From Kwoniella bestiolae CBS 10118 (taxonomy: Eukaryota > Basidiomycota > Tremellomycetes > Tremellales > Cryptococcaceae): a DNA stretch of 64,000 nt. Of the stretch, positions 48,501 to 59,544 are shown one piece after another. Where the stretch lies: NCBI RefSeq assembly GCF_000512585.2, contig NC_089246.1:62001-126000 (forward strand), in the 5' to 3' direction. Within the stretch, counting starts at the first letter, position 1. Each line of letters starts with the position of its first letter. The position numbers and the translations under genes are program-made. The notes under the pieces were generated by a model. The model was not told the DNA's origin and made no database searches. It worked only from the letters and a program-made list of their open reading frames with translations.

Positions 48501-48843
48501 GATCTTATGCGTCAGTCTCGAGATTGTCGTGATTAAGTGACGTCCGATTACTCACCTCGGCCATAAATTTCTCTTTGAGTATTAAAGCCTTCTCTGACCC
48601 ATGCATTGCTATTGACATCTTACGTATATTGAATGGAGGGTTGGCGCGTTCCTACGTCCATCAATATCATGATTCAGCTCGATGCCAACTCAAATGATGA
48701 TGAGGGGAAGGAGAGACATACCATCGCCAGTGTCTCCATCTATACGCGTGAGGATCAAGTCCTTTGTTAGCTGTTGATCCTGCGAGTTATGATGGTAGAA
48801 CCGAGTCACTCACCGTGGTGGGTTTCGGTCTTGGGAAAGCCAT
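45598..48843 (-). CDS. POX1: Acyl-CoA oxidase
   Basis: Start at 48843 (MAFPRPKPTT); a second, 18-nt exon (48722-48739) is followed by ERANPPFNIRKMSIAMHGSE. More than ten introns. Landmarks in order: SFWTRFGVAYGLFLGALR, YWIDRGVLGLNGVIGCFAMTEL, HGSNVAGLETTATFD (flavin-binding region), TPHLGATKWWIGGAAS, YVRVPRAHMLMKHTQV, CRQSCGGHGYSA (the catalytic-base region follows), CTWEGDNTILSLQAGRSL and GYFLK-type C-terminal domain, all of peroxisomal acyl-CoA oxidase. It catalyses the first step of beta-oxidation of fatty acyl-CoA with H2O2 production. The C-terminus (EERKGE) lacks a PTS1, as in some yeast acyl-CoA oxidases, which can enter peroxisomes by a PTS1-independent route. About 690 residues. One intron (48025-48161) has the unusual donor GTCCGT. 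Confidence 0.92.
48071..48088. repeat. Homopolymer tract A9G9 within an acyl-CoA oxidase intron
   Basis: Nine A followed by nine G (C9T9 on the coding strand) inside the 137-nt intron. It is a typical slippage-prone tract and may be miscounted in assemblies. Confidence 0.8.
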
Positions 48844-49400
48844 CCTTGCTGCTATATCTTCGTGCTGATATCGGTGTCTATGATGTGATATGAGAATTAG
48901 AATAGAGGATAGTGGAAGAGAGATAGAGAGAAGAGGAAGGATTATACTGTATGTATATCTTCTCTGTATGCAGGCAGGTTGTTTTCTGTTGACCGGCTTA
49001 AATCCTATGGATGATAACCGGTAGCCACGTGGCGTTCTGATTCCGCTGAATAGGTGTATTAAGCTGATAAACCAGAAGTGGCGAGTTGATCTGAATGAGC
49101 AGATATAATGGCAATCAGGATGCGAAGGCCATTGTTCTTAGCCATCTTGTCAAGCGAAGAGGTTCCTAAGCATGACCGTTCAGCGAGAGATGAGCTGCCA
49201 AAGTGTGACCAAGCATGATCCGGCGTTGCTCTCCTCATAAGTTCAGCGAAATATCACTACGGATATGGCATCATCATCTGGCCATCCAGTATCTTCATGG
49301 CGTCGTCCCAATGTACGCATGTTCACTGCTTGCATGTAAATTAAACGCAACACAAACATCAATTACTCTCCTCCACAGTCAGGAATCCTTCAAAGGATCT
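48844..49400. promoter_or_regulatory. Upstream region of acyl-CoA oxidase
   Basis: Upstream of POX1 on the minus strand and downstream of a possible small gene on the same strand. The open frame at 49215-49682 on the plus strand overlaps that gene and has no family resemblance. Confidence 0.35.
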
Positions 49401-49770
49401 TCAGAACCGACCCTCTTTCAACCTCCTTTCCGCATCCTCCCTGAAAACCCTTTCCACCCCCACCGCCAACCCCGGAGCCTCCATGACCTCCGTGCCCGAA
49501 ATATCCCCACTGGTCTTGATCATTTCCTCCCATTTCTTCCATTCCTCAGAGTGGACCACACCAGACCCCAACTCGGACTTACTCTGGCCGTCCTGGCTCT
49601 CATTCCTGGCCACGCATCCTCTCTGAGCAGAGTTGTAAGATACCGTCCAACTGTCCTTTGTGATTCCATTTGTAGAGGTTAAGTCAATGGATAGTCTGAG
49701 CCTCTGGGGAGCGACTCCGCGAAATACTTCGGGCTTGATGATACTGTGTGAGGATTGGATGGACACTGAA
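49401..49770 (-). CDS. Putative small gene, 3' exon of unrecognised protein
   Basis: A 114-codon frame ends with a TGA at 49401-49403 and reads IIKPEVFRGVAPQRLRLS..., HSEEWKKWEEMIKTSGD and GLAVGVERVFREDAERRLK, ending RLKEGRF. The regular helical, charged C-terminus looks like real protein and the frame is preceded by a credible acceptor (cctcacacag, around 49756), but no in-frame ATG lies inside it. A TATA box (gcgtataaatac, about 49892-49903, minus strand) precedes candidate first-exon ATGs, yet no donor could be joined in phase. No family was recognised. Confidence 0.4.
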
Positions 49771-50952
49771 TGATATAATGGGTTGAGAGTGATTTGTAAG
49801 TTAACTCAGGTGAACTATCCAATTGGTGTTTTGGATTGTAAGCTTGTGTTGGTTGCGCATGACTCCGCTGGCATCTGCAGCAGTAAGGACAGTATTTATA
49901 CGCCAACTTCTCTCTCCGTGATAAGCGATGCGTCATGCATGTCATAGAGGTGTTCACGTCAATCATCGCCTGTCGGTCAATCTCAGACAAACCACACAAA
50001 GGATAAGCCTGATTTATCGAGTGTTAGTCAGGTAAGGTGACGTATCGCCTTGTGTCTTCTGTCGTTTTTGTCTTTGATCATATTCGTCATGAACCTGTAC
50101 TATCGCCAATACAATGAAATGTGATAAAACAGCCATCTCCCGATCACTCCAGAAGGCGACGAAGGACATCTAAGATAACAACTGTTGACGAGTCCGAAGA
50201 CTCGAGGTATCGACCAAGTTGGGATCAGCGATATCTGTGAGTCAAAGATATAGATCAAAAGTGGTTCACGAGACGTCAAAAAGGAGCCTTGGATCCTTCT
50301 GGGCTGTTCGGATTGTAGTCTACGACCATAGCAAAGATAGTGTCAGCGCCTACTTGAGCCTTCCAGGCTGTTCGAAGTGTATTTTACGCCTATAGTGAAG
50401 ATTGTCAGCTTCTACCTGAGCTGGAGAAATTGACGTAACACCCTTCATGTATCAAAAGCTTCCTTGAAGACGAAAAGCCAAAGACACGATATCAGCCAAA
50501 CCGAGTAACGATGCGCTCTGAGTCAAGTCCTTCTTCCAACAGAGGCCATTCGTCCGATCAGGCCGTATCGACAGATATACCGATGGCTCCAGCTCACACC
50601 CATCGTGAATTACGACAAGACCTCGTCTTATCTCTCGGTATGATCTGGTCTGATCAATCATCTTTTCTTGTCATATACTGAAGTCGTTCAACAAAGGGAG
50701 ATCAAAGCAAAGCAAAGCAGAGCAGAGCAAAGGCAAATCTCATGGGGTAGGGGTTAGGTTGCCACTCTCTCACCCACTCACCCGAACGGGTCCAAAACGA
50801 TGACATCATCACTTCTTTCACGATCTCTTGTCAACACCTCGAGATGTCAACAAAAAGTTAAAAACCAGACAAACCACACTCCAAAGCTTTGTATTGTTGA
50901 TCTTCTTCCGAAATACATTGAAACCACAAACAGCTAGACAGAAGAAGACGAC
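49771..50952. other. Intergenic region with tandem repeat and short simple repeat
   Basis: Upstream sequence of the possible small gene and of the Vps71 gene. It contains a 64-bp imperfect tandem repeat (50295-50421), a CAAAG-type simple repeat at about 50706-50735, and a Ser-rich open frame from 50512 that does not connect to any recognised exon. Confidence 0.4.
50295..50421. repeat. Imperfect tandem repeat, two units of about 64 bp
   Basis: Unit 1 (50295-50358) and unit 2 (50359-50421) share blocks such as ggctgttcg, tacg-cc-atag, gaagat/aagata, tgtcagc and tac-tgagc in the same order, with several substitutions and a 2-nt deletion in unit 2. It is an old local duplication in a non-coding stretch. 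Confidence 0.7.
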
Positions 50953-51765
50953 ATGCCCCCAGCGATCAGAAAACAGCGTGAGTCCATCCTTCCTCTCTCA
51001 CACTTACTGCAGATGGAAGCTCACCAGACCAAACGAGGATAGCATCGCGTACTTCCCTCCCTCAACCTTCCACCTCCTCAACTTCTGGCAACCCATCGTC
51101 ATCATCCAGTAGAAGGGAAGATGCGTTGAATGATTTCCAGAGTAGACGACTCGCAAGATTCCTGGAAGATCTCGAGGTGAGTCTGGCTGTATCAGTATAT
51201 CCCTTGACGTGTTGGGTACTAACCGGTTTATCCTTGATGATAATGACAGAGAACAAACCCAACTGATATACCTGCAACGTCCTTCATCCCTTCTACCACC
51301 ACGCCTTCCACACCAAACGCATCCAGTACGACCCCAGTCGCTCAGATAGGTACGACGGGGAAGAAGAAGCAGAGTAGTAATGTGCGTAAGATCCTGTACG
51401 GTAAGAAGAGTCTGAAAGATTGGCTAGACGAGCTGGTACGTCCCTCTTCCCTCTTAGCTAGCTCTTAGCTCAACCACCCTGCCCCACCTCCCAACACGTG
51501 ACTATGCCTCTCTCATCTTGAACCCCAACTATCCTAAACTTGGTTATACCCATACTTACCATACATGGTATAATTGCAGCCACAATCCCCACCCAACCCA
51601 TACCTAACCTCCCAATCCCCCGTCCCCCACACTCCACCACGTAAGATCTGCTCGTCCTGCGGGTATCTCGGTGCGTACAAGTGCGGGAGGTGTGCTGAGT
51701 GGAGTTGCGATAGGGTGTGTTTGGAAATTCATGAGCGGGATGGAGGGTGTGGGATTGGGGGATAG
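50953..51765 (+). CDS. VPS71: Vps71/Swc6-like HIT zinc-finger protein (SWR1 complex subunit)
   Basis: Four exons. The start at 50953 (MPPAIRKQ) joins, with either of two in-frame acceptors, to a Ser/Pro-rich stretch, then REDALNDFQSRRLARFLEDLE, a TDIPATSF motif, SNVRKILYGKKSLKDWLDEL and the C-terminal zinc finger CSSCGYLGAYKCGRCAEWSCDRVCLEIH..C, the zf-HIT pattern. The KILYGKKSLKDWLDE helix followed by a HIT finger at the extreme C-terminus is typical for yeast Vps71/human ZNHIT1. The protein is a nuclear subunit of the SWR1 remodeller that loads histone H2A.Z. About 190 residues. Convergent with the MYST acetyltransferase gene, another chromatin factor. Confidence 0.82.
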
Positions 51766-52092
51766 TACCGGGAGTAAGGAGACGAGTGGGTGGGGAAGTA
51801 CAGTCATTGCTTCGACAGTCGAGGATACTACAAGGAGCGACGGATGGTTCGTATTTGTATACATAAAGGTTGTACTCTGCAATTACATTGCATCGAATCA
51901 TCATAAGTCATACATGTACTGTACTGAGATGCATCATATAGTCCATATGATTGCATTTTCGCAATGTCATTATATGAACCCTAATGAAGTTACCTGACTA
52001 TCCCCCTTGAATGAATTATACAAATCATCTTCAACATGATACATAATATAACAAAGATATATCACTTTTCTTCTTCTTCTGACGTACACGAA
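51766..52092. other. Convergent intergenic region
   Basis: 3' UTRs of the two convergent chromatin genes; the AT-rich run around 51900-52070 is probably 3' UTR. Nothing further recognised. Confidence 0.3.
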
Positions 52093-55000
52093 CTACCCAA
52101 AATACTCCTCATCGTCCTCCCCCTCTGCATCTTCATCCTCCCCTTCAGCATCCTCTTCGTTCCCCTGTTCATCAAACACATCCACATTTGTAGTTTGCTC
52201 CTTCCCTTGTACCATCCCATCCTCACTATTCTTCATATGCACTTTCTCACCACCATTAACGTTCACGTCATCTCTTACGCTCTCATTCCCATCGCCATTC
52301 CCATTGAGCTTATCACCCCCACCCAACCTATCCATCTCCACCACCTCCTCTTCCTCTTCCTCCGTATCGCTACTCATTATAATCCTCCTTCTACTCCTAG
52401 AACTCATCGATCCATTCAGACTCGACGCCTTCCTCAATATCGGCAAATGATCTTCAACAGATTTAGTAGGTGATCCATTGAACGAACTGGGTGCAATGGC
52501 AGGTAAAGTCGCATTCCCCCTCAACTCCCTTCCATTCCTGTTACTTGGCGAATCAACTCCAACTCCATTCCTCGATCTAAAACTTTTCATGGGTGAAACC
52601 GACAACGAGGCCGAACTTTCATCCCTCTTCCGTCTAAGTGATCTAGCAGGACTCTGCGATAGCTCAGCAACGAGGTTTAACGTAGCTTGATCTTTCCCTT
52701 TGATGATTTCCTCCTCTGTTGGCGGTTCTGGAAGAGGCGTTTCTTCTTGTTCTGCTGAAGAGCCACCATTTATCCCGTTGTCATTGACAGTGTTGGCAGA
52801 CTGCCCGATGATCTTCAAGGTAGCTTCCGTACGCTGTTCAGTCGTCAAGGTAGGATTCCTAGTAACCAAGAACGGGTGGTATTTGAGCCTTTCAGCTTTC
52901 AATACCAGATATCCCTTTTCATCATTCTTCTTAACTACCGCTCGGATATATTCCAGATCAATTGATATAGAGTATTCGAAGGGTAAAGGAATCTTGACGT
53001 CTTTATCGTCTTGTTGGGGGCTTGTGGGTGGTTTCTTCCTTACCCTGTTATTATGGCTATTTCGCGATCTGGGTGTTTTAAGCGATTGAGACGATGGTGC
53101 GGAGGGCGTGGGCTCGCAGAGGGTGATCATGTCTTCGGAGGTGAGGACGGAATAGATATCTTCGAGGGTGATGGACGTTGCGAGGGATATATCTGTGATG
53201 GGGGAGACAATCAGTATTGGAAGATACATTGTGCCAATGGAAGGAGTATAGTCGTAGCCACCGGTTGACAAACGATGATCGAACATAGTTACTCACCATC
53301 CATAGTCACATTTGGTGAAGCAGCAAGGAGGTACCTGAAGATAGCTAATTTCCAGTACCCCTTGTACGTGACTGCACCCAAACCAGATAGAGGCTTCTCT
53401 GGCGATCCGACACGACCTTCCTTCTTGGATAGTAGGTAACCTAATGGTGGGGAGCATGGTCAGCACGTCATGTCGAAACCCATACTAAGTGACATCGCTA
53501 GATCGGTACACCCTGTATCCTGCCTAACACGATCTGTATACCCTGCTCCTCTACTGCTCAGGAACTGTATCCAACCCATGACCACCATAACCCGATAATG
53601 GGAGAATCTTCACGTTCTGACCCAGAGAAATGCATAGTAAGAAACATCCGTACTCACTAAAATCTATCAACAGCTGACCCCACCCTTTCCTCTGTCTGAC
53701 AGGCAACGTCATAATACAACTAACGTTATTATCCAAACTTCTCTTCTCCTTACTGAAGTATCCAACGAATCTCGCTCCGAGGTCGTCCACTTCAGTCATA
53801 ACGTAGAAAAGAAACGGTTCGACATCGTAGTAGAGAGTTTTGTGGTCCAAGAACATCTTGGCGAGTAGACAGAGGTTTTGGCAGTATATCTGTGGGTAGT
53901 AGTGGAGGGGTAGGATGATGAGTTGTGTATAACGGGATTAGCAGATGGCGGACAATGGTGAAGATGAACTTCATCAGCATAAATCCACAACGGTATACAT
54001 CTGTGTATATCAAAAGGGTGATGTCAACGATGATATGACACCGAACTCACCTTGTTCTTCCTTCCATCCACTTCGAATACCGATACCGCCCCATCTCGAT
54101 ATATCTCGTCTCCAGGTGGATGTCGAACTTTGCATTTGAGCTGACAGAGTAGCAAGCAATGATTAGCTTTTATACCTTAACGCACATAATTCTCGTTTCA
54201 ATCAGGTAGGAACAGCTGAATACAGGCCGTCGGAAAGCATCGAGGAACCACTTAAGTTCGATCGGCCCATAGGGTCAATCAGATAGGTGCAGACCCACTC
54301 ACCCGATGTCGTCCGGCCACAAACCCACTCTTCATATACTTCAAGCAAAATTCACACAACCATAATCTCCCATCGGGTACGTAAACGTATTCTTCAGGGT
54401 ACGGAGCAGAATACCACGTATCGATATCAAACTGGCCGAATCTAATCTTGTTGATCTTCTCAAGTTTGCCTGTATCTTCTTTCGGTGGATGATGGAGATG
54501 CGGTGTAGAGGGGAATGGGAAGCCAGAGGCAGGTGAGGAAGTATCGTTGAGAGATACAGATTGTTGGAGTAATCTATCTCTTAGTGGTCTGGAAAGGGAT
54601 GCGGCGGAGGAAGAGTTCATCCTTGATACCCCCGTGGGAGTGTTCAGAGGTGTAGATTTGCTTGGTCCAGGTGTAGAAGGTGTTGTTGGTCCTGGCGAAC
54701 CTGATCCGAAACCCAATTCCAGTGATGTCGAAGAAGATAAAGTGGGTGGTGGACCACCTAGCTTATTCTCAGCCAATTTTCTGGATCGCTCAAATTCCTC
54801 TTTATCCCTTTCTATTATCTCCGTCTTGGACGTATCTGCTTCTTGACCTGTTATGATCCCTCCGTATGGTACCTTCTCCTCCTCAGGTATCTCCTCAGGC
54901 TCAGCTACCGCTTCTTCTTTGTTGCTGTTTTTATTGGGCAATTTCAGCCTTACTATCATTGGTGTCCCTTCATCATCCTCCGTATCACCCCTTTTCTTCC

Positions 55001-56429
55001 TTCTTTCAGACGCTGAGAGAGATTTGGGTAACTTGACTTTTATCCTCTGCGAAGAACTTGGAAGATCCTCTTCACCATACACTTCACTTGTGTTTCTCGC
55101 TCTCGCTTTCTTAGGCCTGGCAGTTGGTGTTGATACACTTGTTGTGTCTAGTAGAGCAGATATGGCTTTACGCGATGATGAGCTTGTCGTTGTTGGAGGA
55201 TGTTTCGTTGGGCGAGAAGATGAGGATGGGAGAGGCGAGCTTTCGGATACGCATCTGGGACAATACCATGATCCTGCGGAATGACAAAGGAATAGCTTTA
55301 GTAGGTTTCTTCGGTGCGAGAATGAAATATACGAGATAAACACCTTTGGGTGGTTTGGCTAGCGCGCTATTGTCAAATATAAATGTTATAAGCTCGAAAT
55401 TCTTCGCTTCTGGGTTAGCTGTAAGGGACAAATCAACCCACGGGACTAAGCAATAACTATGCCATCCTCTGTCACAGGTATCACAAAACATTAATCTTGA
55501 CTATTCACCCCGTTGCAATGGTCATCAGCAGAGTCATACGGCACTGATTACAAGATGATAAACTCACATCGTCTCCCTTGACTTTACAAAACTCGCAGGT
55601 CTTACATTCAATACACTGCCAATCGTACGTCATCACCCTCTTGGATATCGGACCGTGAGTCATATTCAGACAAGATGGATGCCCTGATCTACCGCAGGTC
55701 GAGCAGGAAACCATCAACTCCTTCTGACCGAGCTTATTGATTTGGTCTGTCCCACCGCAGAAAGAACATATCGTTTCTCTGGCTACTATCTGTTTTCCCT
55801 TTCCCTTGCCTTTCCCATTGATATTGATATTGGGATTGGGTTTATTCCGAGGTGGTTTCGATGATGAGGATGGTCTTGAGCGCGATTGCCCATGTGTATG
55901 TGAGTCGCCATTCGGTCCAGGTGTGGAAAGAGATACAGAGGTAGATGATCTAGCTACCCTCGCTCTCTTTCTTGGGGAAGGCATGTCGATGGGCGTAGTG
56001 GTGCCGTTGGATGAGGTGAAGATGTCTATACGAGGTGTGGTCATTGGAGCGGGTATGTGAGAGTAAATGTTGGAAGATGTGGATGAAGATGCTGTTGCAT
56101 TGAGTTGGTGATGATGATGATGATGATGATGATCCTGTGAGTATGAAAAATGAAAAGTAAGACGCGTAAAAGATCAACTCAACATTACGCAAAGAGATAA
56201 AAGATCCACTCACTTGACCAGTATAGTGGATCATATCCAACTCCTCATCTACCAGTTCACCCTCTGCATCTTCCATATCGTCTTCATCTTGAAGCAGTGC
56301 AGGATCTATCGGTATATCGTTTGATACATGTTGAGGGGTTGGAGAAGGAGGAGGCAATTTTGAGGGAGTACGCGATACACCTGAACGCACTGATAGTGGT
56401 TTTGAGGAGGAACGAGTGGGCGTCCTCAT
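52093..56429 (-). CDS. SAS3: MYST-family histone acetyltransferase with double PHD finger (Sas3/Mst2/MOZ-like)
   Basis: Start at 56429 (MRTPTRSSSK). The second exon opens with DHHHHHHHH, eight consecutive His. Then come two linked PHD fingers: CSFCGGTDQINKLG..CSTCGRSGHPSC..WQCIEC and CEFCKVKGDDSRLMFCDTCDRGWHSYC..GSWYCPRC, after which a long Ser/Pro-rich linker leads to the MYST domain. That domain has the C2HC finger LCEFCLKYMKSGFVAGRHRLKC, FEVDGRKNKIYCQNLCLLAK, FLDHKTLYYDVEPFLFY, the acetyl-CoA loop LPVRQRKGWGQLLIDF and the C-terminal SGLGAVTYKGYW. The C-terminal exon ends in a very acidic stretch (DTEEEEEEVVE, EDAEGEDDEEYFG). This architecture matches fungal Sas3/Mst2 and animal MOZ/MORF, which acetylate histone H3. 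Length roughly 1150 residues. Confidence 0.9.
56110..56133 (-). repeat. ATG/CAT trinucleotide run encoding eight His in the acetyltransferase
   Basis: Seven CAT codons plus one CAC on the minus strand, just after an acceptor CAG. A pure trinucleotide run of this kind is prone to length change between strains. Confidence 0.85.
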
Positions 56430-56871
56430 CGTTGTTGGGTTTGTGCTGTCCTAAGTGGTTTTGAGATGCATAGAGGGTGGGATGTGATCAGTACAAGTAT
56501 GCTAAGAGGATGAAGATGAGAAGATAAGTATGCATAAGGCTGTAGCATAATAAATAGCTCATAATGTTCAGTCTAATAACAAGCGTAACACCCCATAGAC
56601 GCGCTCTCTCTTCCCATTTACCTGAAAGTGATAAGCATCTCGTATATATATAGATAGACGGAATCAAATTAAACCATCAAATCAATTCCACGTCATTGTG
56701 TTTTCAATACAGAGTACGAGTATAAGTATATATCCTGCTCTTGCTCTCTCTTCTCTCTCAACTATATCCTTCCATCATACTTTCGTTGTTCAACATCAAG
56801 ATATCCATAGCTTATCAGCATCATCCTCCCTGCATCTCGTCATCACCTACCGTCCGATCCCCCCACCCACC
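56430..56871. promoter_or_regulatory. Divergent promoter between MYST acetyltransferase and U5-40K genes
   Basis: 442-bp shared region. A TATATATAG run at about 56644-56652 lies about 220 bp before the plus-strand start. A pyrimidine-rich stretch (ctctcttctctctc) around 56745-56760 precedes the gene, as is common for fungal promoters. Confidence 0.4.
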
Positions 56872-59036
56872 ATGTCAGTCAGGAAATCACCACCCCCTTC
56901 AGGTCCAGGATCAGCCATAATCAAGCGAGCGAGGGTAGAAGACGAAGATGACGAAAACAATAACACCATGACCATGACTGTAGCCTCGAGTGGAGAGGGG
57001 CAAAGGAAAAATGCTTTAATACGGAGTGTGAAGAGGACGAGTGGGCTGGAAGCGCCCATCGTATCTCTGACGGGTGCTCATGGGGTGAGTGGTTCATTTA
57101 TCACGTTATGAGTAAGGAGTGTTATGGAGGAAGAAAAGTTCGATGGATCATTCCTCATTATGCAATGGAGATTCGGTAGATAGATATGGGTGTAACTGAT
57201 GCTCTTGTTCATACAATGTAGGGAGAAATCACTGCGTGTAAATTCGATCCATCAGGTCAGACGTTGGCAGCGTGTTCGGTGGATAGAAGTATATGTGAGT
57301 GGTGTTTACTGCTATCTGTTTCCTTACAGATTTGATCATCATGAAGAGGTCGCCATTTAGAAGATACCATGGCACGGACTTTAGTAGAGAATGTGTTTGC
57401 AAGAATTATTTGACGGGGCTGCTGCGTAGGATAGTTAACTGATTAAATCTGCTTCGACTCCTAAACAGCGCTATGGAAAACATACCCACCACATGATAAC
57501 TACGGTATCATACCGAACGTACACAAGACTGCTATCTTAGATATCGCATATTCATTAGATTCAGAGACCATCTACTCGGTGAGTGTGGTTTTCCTCTCTC
57601 GACAGATATACGTTCAGAAGAGCAGAAAGCACATTACGCGATCGTGTCGCGCTTTTACTCTCACTTCAGAGCGAACCCTCTTCCCTCGCGTGAACTCAAA
57701 TATTCCATTCCATCACCTCACTGATCTCAATCCACATCACAACACTGTACTAATACTCCCAATCCTCCACAGGGCTCAGCAGACGGCACTCTCCTTTCCA
57801 CCGACCTCCGCACCGGATCCCGCATAACCAAGTACTCAGCGCACTACGGTCCCCTAAACAGCATCGCAGTGACCATCTCTGGCGGGCGGGAGTTAGTATT
57901 AACAGGTGGTGATGATGGTATAGCACGGGTGTGGGATTTCAGTCTGGACTCGAAGCAGAATCCCGTAGCTGAGTTTGACGATGAGAGGGATTGTCCAGCG
58001 ACGGCTGTTGAGTGGAGTAGGGATGGGAATCAGTGTTTTGTGGGTGGGGTTGATAATGAGGTGAAGGTGAGTCATCGTCTGCACCTGGATTGAAAGATCT
58101 GAGAAAAAGGGCAGATGAGAGAGAATAGGAGAAGAATCGGGGGATTTGGGCCTTGCCGAGCAATAGAAGAGGATCGTTCGGAAAAACTCAGAATTGAAAC
58201 TCGAGACTATTTGAGATTATCGGATGCTATTCAAACTTACCGATACTATCTACATCATCCATAAATGTACACTTGCTAACCCCACGCTATAAGGTATGGG
58301 ACCTCCGCTCCTCCACCATCCTCTACACCCTCCGCGGCCACACCGACACGATCTGTTCCCTCTCCCTCTCCCCCTCAGGCGACTACCTGGGCACGTACGG
58401 CCTCGACTCCCTCCTAATCATATACGACGTGAAACCCTTCTCCTCCGACCCCATGAGGGTATACCGTTCCCTCTCAGGCGCACCTGCAGGGTTCGAAAGT
58501 TCCCTGATCAAGTTGGCTTGGACGAAGCATGATAATGGATCTAGAATCGCTGTGGGCGGTGGGGATAGGTCGGTCACTGTTTGGGATGTCGATACGGGGA
58601 AGATCGCGTATAAGTTGCCGGGTCATAAGGGGACTGTTACGGCTGTTGATTTTCATCCTAGGTGAGTTTGAGGTTCATACGAATGTCTTGAGATGTGGGG
58701 ATGGGGTGGGGAAAGGTACAGATGAGAAGGGCGATGTGTTGAGTTGGAGGTGTGGTTATATGTGAGAGAAGCGGAGCGACTGTCCTTGATGGGGATGGGA
58801 ATGGGAATGGGAATTTGCTTCTCCTGAAGGTAATATGCGGAATCAAGTGTTAATGCGTTGGAAGATGAGGGAAGGAAACTGGGTATACATCAAAGGCTGT
58901 AGTTGAAGTGGGAAGAAAAGAATAGTAGCTGATAAGTTTTCGGTATTTGTCCAAACGTAGAGAACCAATCATCCTAACAGGATCGAAGGACTCGAACATG
59001 TTACTCGGTGAATTAGACGCTACGGAAGCTTTATAG
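56872..59036 (+). CDS. SNRNP40: U5 snRNP 40-kDa WD-repeat protein
   Basis: Start at 56872 (MSVRKSPPPS), a basic nuclear lead with KRARVEDEDDE. Then WD repeats in the order of human U5-40K: APIVSLTGAHGGEITACKFD, LWKTYPPHDNYG, VLTGGDDGIARVWDF, QCFVGGVDNEVKVWDLR, LYTLRGHTDTICSLSLSPSG, GLDSLLIIYDVKPF, GSRIAVGGGDRSVTVWD and KIAYKLPGHKGTVTAVDFHP, ending EPIILTGSKDSNMLLGELD. This last segment is placed after an intron whose acceptor is just before 58965, giving a TAG at 59034-59036. Seven introns; the protein is about 375 residues, a complete propeller. It is a core component of the U5 snRNP in the spliceosome, in nuclei of intron-rich fungi and animals. Confidence 0.88.
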
Positions 59037-59544
59037 GGGGAAACGGGGAAGGGCATTCTACGTTGACCGTTGTAGGAAGGGACGAAATACTGACAGTGGG
59101 ATAGTCGGAGGAGCAAGATCACAAAGATCAATGCGCTTTGTGCAAGGGTCAATTTGGTGGTGGGAGCGATCTCTCCAGAAAACTGGGGGAAATACGACGA
59201 TAGATTTCGTCATACCAGATATTTATTTGGTATTTGGTAAATGCAAAAGCATGCTACATGTATCTCATACGCTATCTACTGATTCTGCTAAAACCTTCTA
59301 ACAATCCACAATCCAAATGACTCTGAACGACCAAGATTCAGAGATGCCAACTTACGCAGAAAGCTGACTTGACGTTGCGACTTCATCCCGTGAGACTCCT
59401 CATTACAGCCGTCGACGATTACCAGCAAACCGTCCTCTTATCTGGTAAGCGGTACAGTACAATCATGGACTTGGGGAATTTTGGTCCATCAAGCAACGTA
59501 TTCATTCAACTTCATGAAATAATCTTTGTAATGTAAACACACAT
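59037..59544. other. Convergent intergenic region
   Basis: 3' UTRs of two convergent genes; nothing further recognised. Confidence 0.3.

Noticed and set aside
50512..50685. Ser/His-rich plus-strand open frame starting MRSESSPSSN
   Set aside because: It looks protein-like at first but ends within about 58 codons and no downstream exon continues it; listed as part of an uncertain region instead of as a gene.
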